From Candidatus Rifleibacteriota bacterium (GTDB lineage: Bacteria; Muiribacteriota; Ozemobacteria; Ozemobacterales; Ozemobacteraceae), in assembly GCA_015233565.1 (NCBI GenBank), contig JADFXM010000030.1:25268-89267 (forward strand): 64,000 bases of DNA, read 5' to 3'. The translations under genes and the position numbers were made by a program. The notes under the pieces were generated by a model, which saw only the letters and a list, made by a program, of their open reading frames with translations, made no database searches and was not told where the DNA came from. Below are positions 7,251 through 14,854 of the stretch, in pieces. Numbering within the stretch: the stretch's first letter is position 1; every line of letters begins with the position of its first letter.

Positions 7251-8347
7251 GCTTTGAAGGCGGAACATGGACAACTGCGCGTTGGGGTGGCAGCCTTTGG
7301 GGCTATAAACAAGCCGGGGTAAGTATTTCGGCAACGATCCAAAATGCGGCATTATCGGCTTTATTGGCCCAAGCAAATCCCTCTCAAATCGAAGTTATCC
7401 TGACAGTTCTCTTTGGATCGGTTGACCTAACCCGTTATATCGAAACCGTCACTGTCGAAACTGGCAATGGTCGATCTTATGCGCTGGCGACAATCGTTTT
7501 TATTGGTGGAAATATTCCAGGTTTTATTAATTCAAATCTTATTACTGTAAAAGTCGGATACCGGACATCCGAAAACAAACTGTATACCGGGACTGTTTTT
7601 CGTGGCACAGCGGCTTTTTTGATTCCAAGAAAAGGCCGTGAATCGCAGTCTGTGACAATCACCGCCTATGGTGGCAACCCTGCCTTGGATTTGGCTCCTG
7701 CAAATTCTTCGTGGTCTGGCAGCTCTTTCGAACTTGCAGTGAGTGAACTAGGCAATGCAGGTGTAACCAAAATGGATCTGGATTTTACTCCAATGACTCT
7801 ATCCGGCACCTTAAATTTTTCCAAGAAACTACCGCTTATCATGGCACTTGCAGAAGCACTTGAAGAAGCAATTACCTGTTTTCAATTCAACGGAACCTTT
7901 ACCGCCCGCAAGTGTCTTGGGCAAACCATAAGCGGCTGGAAATTTCCTTTGTCCTGCCAATTTTCTCAGGGTAGCGAGGAAAATAGCCTTGAACGATATA
8001 ACCAAGTAACCGTCACTGGTTCCACAGGTAATAGTAATTCACCCTATAATGACACTGACGACCAGGTAGATAACGGGGTTCTGCCTTATATATATTCTTC
8101 ATCTTTTCCCTTAAGCACGGCTCAATGCCTGGCAAAAGCAATTTCAATCGTTAATTTCAGCATCCTTCCGGTAATCAATTTTGAATCGATCTTAAACCCT
8201 TGGATTAAAGTTGGAACAGTGGTTGAAGTTCAAGATCAGGACACGGAATTATACAAAGAGGTTTTAATCACTGATTTGACCAGTCGGATGTCATGGGTTT
8301 CAAATTCCGGTTTCTGGACCAATTATCGCGGAAAGGTTCTGAACTGA
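7247..8347 (+). CDS. Baseplate hub-like tail protein
   Basis: A 366-residue protein starting with GTG inside the previous stop. The arrangement VLFGSVDLTRYIETVTVE, GTVFRG, QSVTITAYGG and ALDLAP, followed by an alpha/beta block and a C-terminal VEVQDQDTELYKEVLITDL strand, recalls baseplate hub proteins of the gpD/gp27 type, which use this pattern of field definition, rotated barrel and final barrel. Position after the tape measure supports this. No lysozyme or peptidase motif is seen, so peptidoglycan cutting must come from elsewhere. Confidence 0.55.
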   Translation: MSFEGGTWTTARWGGSLWGYKQAGVSISATIQNAALSALLAQANPSQIEVILTVLFGSVDLTRYIETVTVETGNGRSYALATIVFIGGNIPGFINSNLITVKVGYRTSENKLYTGTVFRGTAAFLIPRKGRESQSVTITAYGGNPALDLAPANSSWSGSSFELAVSELGNAGVTKMDLDFTPMTLSGTLNFSKKLPLIMALAEALEEAITCFQFNGTFTARKCLGQTISGWKFPLSCQFSQGSEENSLERYNQVTVTGSTGNSNSPYNDTDDQVDNGVLPYIYSSSFPLSTAQCLAKAISIVNFSILPVINFESILNPWIKVGTVVEVQDQDTELYKEVLITDLTSRMSWVSNSGFWTNYRGKVLN

Positions 8348-8784
8348 TGACACTTGAAATGGACTTTCTGACGATTCACTTTGCACCGGTTTATTCATTA
8401 CAGTTTGGAGAAATCCAACCTGGAATTACGAATTTGCCGACACTATTTTTAAAAACTGTCAGCGAGATTGACTATGACGATTTGAGACTGACAGCGGTTT
8501 GCAGTGCCCGACATTTTCAGACCGGCGCGGATCTGGATGAGGGTGCTGAAGCCATGGCCGAAAAATGGCTTGCAGCAAATATTCCTGGTTATAACGGTGG
8601 GGCTCCTTCAGGTTGGGTTCCTATCGGAGGTGATCCAACTGTGATGGGAAATTACCTTTCTATTCCGAAACTAGCCGTGGGAGAAAACGTTCCGATTCGG
8701 CTTCGCCTAAATATTCCTTCTGAAGTTGACACGATCGGTGAATTTTCAATTTCTCTCGAACTTTATTACAAGGTGTCAGAATGA
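8347..8784 (+). CDS. Phage tail protein of unknown family
   Basis: A 145-residue protein. The ATG at 8347 overlaps the previous stop (TGATGA); an in-frame ATG 54 nt upstream lies inside the hub gene and is less likely. The protein is beta-rich with a Gly/Pro-rich middle (ANIPGYNGGAPSGWVPIGG) and ends with the EFSISLELYYKVS strand, a sandwich-like layout common in baseplate accessory proteins. It overlaps the next gene by ATGA. No family recognised. Confidence 0.6.
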   Translation: MTLEMDFLTIHFAPVYSLQFGEIQPGITNLPTLFLKTVSEIDYDDLRLTAVCSARHFQTGADLDEGAEAMAEKWLAANIPGYNGGAPSGWVPIGGDPTVMGNYLSIPKLAVGENVPIRLRLNIPSEVDTIGEFSISLELYYKVSE

Positions 8785-10142
8785 AAATTTACGATCCAAC
8801 TTTCAAAATTCAATCTGAGCCACCAAACAAACTGACTCAGGTGACCTCTTTTACTTCTCAAAATGAGAAGGTAGAGTTTTCCTTCAGAGGTCAGAATTTT
8901 TCGAATTGGTCTAGCAGGTTTGAAGCCTTCACAGAACTGGAGATGGCCAAATTTATCACAGCCCATCCAACCAACAGTAGAACCATTATCAAAGAACCGG
9001 TTGTATATCCCAGCAGATGGGAAATGAATCTTTCCGATTGGAAAAAGGAACGGGGAGCAAATATTTTCCTTCGATATTGCCTTAAGGGAAATGATCAATG
9101 GTTTACCTACGAAAAAGGGTTCGTTCAAACAATCACCGACAGTGAAAACATGATGGTTTTGTGTCTGGCCGATAACGTTTCCCGGAATTTGCCGGTTTCT
9201 TACCTAAATTTTGAGGCTTCTGCCAACTTATTTCAACCCGGCGATTGTGTATTAATTTATCGAAACGGGCCAACATCAGCCAGAGTTGTAATTGGATTTT
9301 TGGACCAACCACCACGTGGAGGCTATAACTGGGCAGCTTGGGTAACAGGTGGCGCTGGGGATAGTTGGTCAGTTGATACAAATCCATATAAACGCTGGAA
9401 AACCGGCTGGGATTACAGATTCCCAGAATTTATTGAAACATTTTATGAAAATTTTTGGTATTGGGAAGACCATGTTGAAAGCCCTATAAGACGATGGTAT
9501 ACAGAAGCTTTTACAACCAAAGACAAGTATAAATTAGACATAGAAGTCAATAATAAAGTAGCTTTGATCGATTTAACTCTCCAATTATCCAATATTAATC
9601 CTTATGTTAAAGCTATTGATATCGACCAAGGCGGAAATTCATTTTTTGCATGGGCTGATTGGAATTTTGGGGCGAATCCAAATCCAATTTTCGATAATCA
9701 AATCGAAGAATTTCCGTCGGGATCAGAATTTTGTTTTGCTTATTCAATCCCCAAAGAAGATGGAACATTTCCTTTTGCTTGGCCAATGGATTACAAAAGG
9801 AATCCAAATTTTGGGCTCTACCATATCAAATTGCAAAGATTCGATAATGACTGGTTGGATGTTTTGGAATTTGATATGACCGGAGAAGATTTCACATTCA
9901 AAGATATCTTTCAAAGCGAGGAATTGCCCCCTTTAAATGATGCGATCACACTTCGAAATGGGTTACAAAAGTATTCTTTCACCAATGTTGTGCTTGAAAA
10001 AAACAAAAACTACAGGTTGCAATTAACCCAGACAGACTGTTCGATTGCTATTTATAGGCCATCCGGGGGGACTCCGGAATTTCCCTTTTATTCAAAAGCG
10101 AGACCATACATAAAAATGACCGGATTGATGATGTCATCATAA
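8781..10142 (+). CDS. Phage tail/appendage protein of unknown family
   Basis: A 453-residue protein very rich in Trp, Tyr, Phe and Asn (for example NFWYWEDHVESPIRRWY and FFAWADWNFGANPNP), which suggests a beta-sandwich surface or carbohydrate-contact protein. No signal peptide or transmembrane segment. It is coupled to the previous gene by ATGA, and a 16-nt gap separates it from the next. Its place between baseplate and fibre-like genes suggests a tail-tip or receptor-binding part, but no named domain is visible. Confidence 0.5.
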   Translation: MKIYDPTFKIQSEPPNKLTQVTSFTSQNEKVEFSFRGQNFSNWSSRFEAFTELEMAKFITAHPTNSRTIIKEPVVYPSRWEMNLSDWKKERGANIFLRYCLKGNDQWFTYEKGFVQTITDSENMMVLCLADNVSRNLPVSYLNFEASANLFQPGDCVLIYRNGPTSARVVIGFLDQPPRGGYNWAAWVTGGAGDSWSVDTNPYKRWKTGWDYRFPEFIETFYENFWYWEDHVESPIRRWYTEAFTTKDKYKLDIEVNNKVALIDLTLQLSNINPYVKAIDIDQGGNSFFAWADWNFGANPNPIFDNQIEEFPSGSEFCFAYSIPKEDGTFPFAWPMDYKRNPNFGLYHIKLQRFDNDWLDVLEFDMTGEDFTFKDIFQSEELPPLNDAITLRNGLQKYSFTNVVLEKNKNYRLQLTQTDCSIAIYRPSGGTPEFPFYSKARPYIKMTGLMMSS

Positions 10143-10158
10143 AGGAAAGGAAAAAGTA

Positions 10159-10563
10159 ATGACCTGGACTACTTTTGGACCCCATATCCCTGGAACTGTA
10201 TTAAAGCCGGAAGATGGCGATAAAATCAGCAATAATGTTAAACAATTGGCAATGGATATATACGCCAATCCTACCTCGAATGACAATGGTCTTGCAACGC
10301 TTCCATATCCTTTAGAGTTAGGCGTGGCTTATTCGGGAAGCATTCTAGGAAATGGCTCAACAGGTATAACAGTTACAATGCCAACAACGCTTGTTCCTGC
10401 CACAGCAGATGATTATGAAGTTTTTCCTGCCTGGCAAGAAAATCCCGGATCAAATGGGCAAATTTGGGTGGAAAAGACCGTTCAAAATTTTGTCATAAAA
10501 CATTCAGGCAGCGAATTAGGAAAAAAAATCGGATTCCAAATTGTGAGGAAAACTATCACATGA
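10159..10563 (+). CDS. Small phage appendage protein
   Basis: A 134-residue protein beginning MTWTTFGPHIPGTVLKPED, with an AAAGGAAAGG site upstream. A helical N-terminal section with KISNNVKQLAMDIYANP looks like a trimerisation or attachment segment, followed by beta strands (GITVTMPTTLVP; IWVEKTVQNFVIKH). Such small proteins next to fibre genes often attach or adapt the fibre. It overlaps the next gene by ATGA (10560), so the following signal-peptide protein is translated as part of the phage operon. Confidence 0.55.
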   Translation: MTWTTFGPHIPGTVLKPEDGDKISNNVKQLAMDIYANPTSNDNGLATLPYPLELGVAYSGSILGNGSTGITVTMPTTLVPATADDYEVFPAWQENPGSNGQIWVEKTVQNFVIKHSGSELGKKIGFQIVRKTIT

Positions 10564-12629
10564 AAAAATTTTTATTTGTTCTTCTGTTTTTGGCACTTTC
10601 TTCGGTTGTATTCGGTTTATCAAATATTGCTTCAGGAACTTTCGTTGATTTGGGGCGACAAGCAAGCCAAACCTCTATTAATTGCTTTGCAAGATGTTTA
10701 AACGGCAATTTGTTGGCCGGAACCGCTTCAGACGGAAAAATACTTTTGAGCACTGACACCGGTTTAATATGGAATGATTTGGGACAACAGGCTACTCAAA
10801 CGGTAATAACTTGCTTAACTTTCCTGGAAAACGGAATTGTTCTTGCCGGAACTGCCACCGAAGGACATATTCTTAAAAGCACTGATAACGGGGAGACATG
10901 GACAGATAAAGGCCAAATAGCAACCTTCCCTATACCGGTAACAAAAATTTATTGTATTACTTATTGTGAAAGTGGAATTGTTTTGGCTGGAACTGATTTT
11001 GGTCTTCTTTTCAGGAGCACCGATTATGGTTCAACCTGGACAAATATGGGAGAACAATATTCATCTGGAGAAGTAATTTCTATCGGGTATTTGGGGAGTA
11101 GCACAGTAATGATGGCTACCGATGAACCCAGAACATTACACCGAAGCATTGACAAAGGTTTAACCTGGAATTATGTTTCATATAATGGTGAGGGTGATAA
11201 TTCGCCAGATCAACCCATAATAGGATTTTTTCCCCCGATAAGAGAAAGATGTTATGCTTTTTCAAATTTCAAGGAAATTTATTATTCAGCCGATTATGGA
11301 GCCACTTGGTGGGAAGATGGAATAGGAACACTGATTGACGCTAAATTTGTTTCTTATTTCAGCCAGGATATTAAAATTGTGGGTGGCAATTCAGACGGAG
11401 AAATAGCGCGATTTTATGAACCATATTTAAATGGCAGAATATATTCAATACCAGCAAGCCCACCAGAAAATATTAGCGCTGGCATATATGCGGGTGGGGG
11501 CATATCAATTCTTGGAACTGCCACACAAGCCCGGATTTTAAGACATGTGGCGTCTTTGCCGAATGAACTTTATCCGATAACAGTTCCAACAGATTGGTCA
11601 CCAGGAGCAATTGCAACCTGGACTACAACAGGCAAGCATCCAAGAATATTAGTTGGAACATATACTCCTGATCCAAGATTTGGAGAAATTGGAGATATTT
11701 TTGTTAAAAGAAGTGATACCAAATTTTCTCTTCCTGCCACTCAAAGCGAATATTTGGATGATCCTAATTCACGATTTTACGTTTTAAGCAATTGGGATCA
11801 ATCCACACCTAATTTTACTCATGATAATGTTTGGATCGGAATTGGAGCGAGTGGGAGCGGAAGTGGGGGAAGCCATTCTTTATTAACAGATTTAGATTAT
11901 GCCACGTCCGGTCATACGGGATTTGCAGCTGAAAATGGCTCAACAACTATAGATTTTAATGGTTATGATCTTTACGAGAACGGAACAAAGCTAAGTGAGA
12001 AATACGCTGGCTTGAATGGCAGTTCAACTGTTGATTTTAATGGTAGATACGCTTATTTCGACGGTTTCATTTCAGGAAATCTGACTCAATCTTACAACAG
12101 TAGTCTTGGAATAGGCTCTATTGGCGGAACTTCAACCACTGATTATTTGAAATTTTACAACGGAATTCCAATTTTTGGTGAATCTTTTTTTATTATTTCC
12201 GGAGTGGAAAGATCGTTAACAATAGCTTCCGACATGGTTGATCTGGCAAGTGGCTCAATTGGTCTTTTTCCTGCTCAAACGTTCGGTATTTATCATGAAT
12301 ACGGGTTATTTCCACGAACACAGACTATGCTTTTCGAGGTTACAGCGAGCGGAGCAATTAATTTCAATCCTTTGGATAGTGCGCCAAATGACCCATATGT
12401 AAAAAAAGGAAGCCTCTTTTTCAATAATGCCTCGGCAGTTCTTGAATTGAACGACGGTTCAAACTGGGTGAAAATACCAAAAACCGGTGGAGAAATACAA
12501 GGCCATTTCCTTGCCAACGACGAAACACCAGGAGCCTCAGAAGACGTTGTATTACCTTTCGAATGGGGTATTTCATCACTAACCCTTCATTTTAAAGACG
12601 GTCTTTATACCGGCCACACCGGCCCCTAA
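10560..12629 (+). CDS. Phage appendage with Sec signal and Asp-box beta-propeller
   Basis: The start at ATG 10560, coupled to the previous stop, gives 689 residues. Residues 1-19 are a clear Sec signal (KKFLFVLLFLALSSVVFG). Five Asp-box (BNR) motifs of the S-x-D-x-G-x-x-W type occur at about 64, 107, 153, 196 and 243 (for example STDNGETW, STDYGSTW), implying a sialidase/Vps10-like propeller. After a Gly/Ser linker, residues about 435-470 have the HSLLTDLDYATSGHTGF motif known from tail fibres. Two NGS(S/T)T(V/I)DFNG units follow, then a fibre-like C-terminus ending in a LTLHFKDGLYTGHTGP type tip. An exported beta-propeller inside a tail operon is odd. Confidence 0.65.
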   Translation: MKKFLFVLLFLALSSVVFGLSNIASGTFVDLGRQASQTSINCFARCLNGNLLAGTASDGKILLSTDTGLIWNDLGQQATQTVITCLTFLENGIVLAGTATEGHILKSTDNGETWTDKGQIATFPIPVTKIYCITYCESGIVLAGTDFGLLFRSTDYGSTWTNMGEQYSSGEVISIGYLGSSTVMMATDEPRTLHRSIDKGLTWNYVSYNGEGDNSPDQPIIGFFPPIRERCYAFSNFKEIYYSADYGATWWEDGIGTLIDAKFVSYFSQDIKIVGGNSDGEIARFYEPYLNGRIYSIPASPPENISAGIYAGGGISILGTATQARILRHVASLPNELYPITVPTDWSPGAIATWTTTGKHPRILVGTYTPDPRFGEIGDIFVKRSDTKFSLPATQSEYLDDPNSRFYVLSNWDQSTPNFTHDNVWIGIGASGSGSGGSHSLLTDLDYATSGHTGFAAENGSTTIDFNGYDLYENGTKLSEKYAGLNGSSTVDFNGRYAYFDGFISGNLTQSYNSSLGIGSIGGTSTTDYLKFYNGIPIFGESFFIISGVERSLTIASDMVDLASGSIGLFPAQTFGIYHEYGLFPRTQTMLFEVTASGAINFNPLDSAPNDPYVKKGSLFFNNASAVLELNDGSNWVKIPKTGGEIQGHFLANDETPGASEDVVLPFEWGISSLTLHFKDGLYTGHTGP

Positions 12630-12713
12630 TAACTTCCCTGGAAAACTTTCCTTGGAATTCGTCTTTCGGGAAAGTATCCTACTGGATCTTTAAATACCTT
12701 TTAAGGAGCACTT

Positions 12714-13310
12714 ATGAAACGTTTTATTTTACTGGCAATTATCACGATCTTTTTAACTTTGCCTGGAGTCTCGACTGCCCAAAGTCTTGTTAGGCCAATT
12801 TATACCGATGCTTCCGGAACAAACCACCAATTAGCCGGACCAGACGGAATTCTGAAAGTTGCCGTTGCCTCATCAGGAAGTGGTGTTTCCGATATTCGCA
12901 TGGCTTCTGAAACAGTTGGTTTGATCTCAGCGATTAATGCCATTGTGACAGCCATTGTGGGAACCCCAAGTGTGAAACTCAACGCTGAATCAGCCGGTTT
13001 AAAAGAAGCGATTGCCTCTGTAACCCAAGCCGTTAAATCACCGCCATCGGAGTATTCTTCAGGGTATTTGCTGGTTGGATCGATTTCAGTGGTTATCTCA
13101 CCGATTGCGAATCAAAAAACCATTAGAATTACCAGAATCGGGGCAGATGCTGCAACTTGGCCAATATATTTGGAACGTGGCTTAATCGCCACTATTTCGC
13201 AATCTCTTGAATTCTGGAGCAATATTTCACGCGATTGGGGACCAGCATCGATTGCTGTTATTTCCTCGACCACCGATTTAATTTATTATGAGTTGGAGGC
13301 TCAACCATGA
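12714..13310 (+). CDS. Signal-peptide phage protein, unknown
   Basis: A 198-residue protein with an AAGGAG site and a Sec signal at residues 1-22 (KRFILLAIITIFLTLPGVSTA). The mature part is Ser/Ala/Val-rich, with a helical region near 65-105 (ETVGLISAINAIVTAIVG) and a beta-rich C-terminus (YLLVGSISVVISPI; IYLERGLIATIS). That C-terminus resembles small phage proteins that coat or cap fibres. It overlaps the next gene by ATGA, so the two are made together. No named family. Confidence 0.55.
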   Translation: MKRFILLAIITIFLTLPGVSTAQSLVRPIYTDASGTNHQLAGPDGILKVAVASSGSGVSDIRMASETVGLISAINAIVTAIVGTPSVKLNAESAGLKEAIASVTQAVKSPPSEYSSGYLLVGSISVVISPIANQKTIRITRIGADAATWPIYLERGLIATISQSLEFWSNISRDWGPASIAVISSTTDLIYYELEAQP

Positions 13311-14818
13311 CCAGAAATTACCAATGGATTTCAATTACAATTTTCCTTCTAATTTTCTCAATTTGCATCGCCTTTGCCGATTCCTGGCAGGACCGAGGGG
13401 TAGATTCCAAAGCCAGAAAATCAATCAAAACTCACTCAACCGCTAACGCCAACATTCACTGCTGTGGCCCTTTGGGATTGGCATCAACTTCAGCACTTTT
13501 GGATCTCGCATCGAGTCAGACAACTCTCCTTGATAATCACAAACTGACAAATCAGACCCATTTATGCTCAGTAATCGCAAGCGCTACCTACGTCGATCAG
13601 GCAATAGCAAGTCAGGCAACTACTGATTCGGGAATTTTCGCTTTGCGTAATGGAAGCTCCACGGTTGATTTTAAAACTAAGATCCTAACCGTTTCTGGCC
13701 TCTCCACTTTTACGGATGAATTAACCATCACGAATGGAAAACCTTTGCAAATTTTTAGGCCCAATACTGATTATGGATGGGGAATTCTTTCAGACAGTTC
13801 CAATACATTGCAATATTATCACGGTTTGAGACTCGGTTTATATTATCGAACAGCCTACAGTCTAACTGATTCTGGAAACGCCAGCTTTGCAGGTTCCATA
13901 ACAGCAGGCGGAAACTTCGTTGGAAATGGCCACTGGTATAGCGGCGATGGCGGAGATGAAGGTCTTTTCGTTGATGGGAGTGGAAATGTGGGCGTGGGAA
14001 CTCTTACAACCAGAGGGTTAACAATAGATACGCCAAACCTAAATTCCACTTCACAGCTTCAACTGAAAAATGGTATAGATAGTATCGTAGAGACCCACCT
14101 AGGAACTTTTGGTGGAGCTACTTACCTCGGAAATAATTACTATTACAATAATGGACACCTATACAATTCAACTTCTATTGGCAGTTCAAGAATTTACATG
14201 TCGGATGTAATAAATTTTGATGTGGCGACTGCAAGTTCTATTCCAGCCACAGCAATGAGGATAAATAACGCCGGCCATCTCCTCATCCAAACCATAACTG
14301 ACCACGCGGGGGAGGCGCTTCAGGTGGCTGGGAATACATATGTCAGCGGAACAATAACAGAAGGTTCAGGAACTCTTGCGTCTAAATATAGACCATTAAC
14401 CTCAATTGTTGTTTCTTGTGTTTCCTCGACCACTTCCTTTGTTCATGCCGACAACATTGATCAGATAGCTTCCTGGACTGAGATTGTTGATACAAATAAT
14501 GCATTTACAAATTCCATATTTACTTGCCCCAGAACGGGACAATATCTTGTATCTTGTAATTATAAAATCGAAACCTTACAAGTTGCCCAATATTATTATC
14601 TTTTTACCGAAGTAAATGGTACAAAATATTTAGCGGATCAATATATTGCATTAAATACTAACCCCTGGGTGTTAGGAAGCGTTAGATTGTGGTCATTAAC
14701 CGTCGGAGACACTCTGGCAATTGTTGCTAAAAGTTCCGTAAGCAACCCATCTTCATTCAATAATGATTACGGTTCAAATGGCTGCTGTTATCTTTCAATT
14801 GTTTATCAAGGCGATTAA
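13307..14818 (+). CDS. Tail-fibre-like protein with Sec signal and C1q-like tip
   Basis: A 503-residue protein. Residues 1-24 form a Sec signal (WISITIFLLIFSICIAFA). The middle has tail-fibre repeats: an NGSSTVDF unit like those in the 10560 gene, then GSITAGGNFVGNGHWYSGD and DGSGNVGVGTL. The last 130 residues (about 370-503) look like a C1q/TNF jelly roll, with FTNSIFTCPRTGQYLVSCNY, a GDTLAIVAKSS segment and a final CCYLSIVYQGD strand. C1q-like heads occur on many phage fibres and bind receptors. This is the last phage gene before the right end. Confidence 0.65.
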   Translation: MTRNYQWISITIFLLIFSICIAFADSWQDRGVDSKARKSIKTHSTANANIHCCGPLGLASTSALLDLASSQTTLLDNHKLTNQTHLCSVIASATYVDQAIASQATTDSGIFALRNGSSTVDFKTKILTVSGLSTFTDELTITNGKPLQIFRPNTDYGWGILSDSSNTLQYYHGLRLGLYYRTAYSLTDSGNASFAGSITAGGNFVGNGHWYSGDGGDEGLFVDGSGNVGVGTLTTRGLTIDTPNLNSTSQLQLKNGIDSIVETHLGTFGGATYLGNNYYYNNGHLYNSTSIGSSRIYMSDVINFDVATASSIPATAMRINNAGHLLIQTITDHAGEALQVAGNTYVSGTITEGSGTLASKYRPLTSIVVSCVSSTTSFVHADNIDQIASWTEIVDTNNAFTNSIFTCPRTGQYLVSCNYKIETLQVAQYYYLFTEVNGTKYLADQYIALNTNPWVLGSVRLWSLTVGDTLAIVAKSSVSNPSSFNNDYGSNGCCYLSIVYQGD

Positions 14819-14854
14819 TTCTAAAAAGCCTTGTCTTAATGCTCACTTTTTAGA

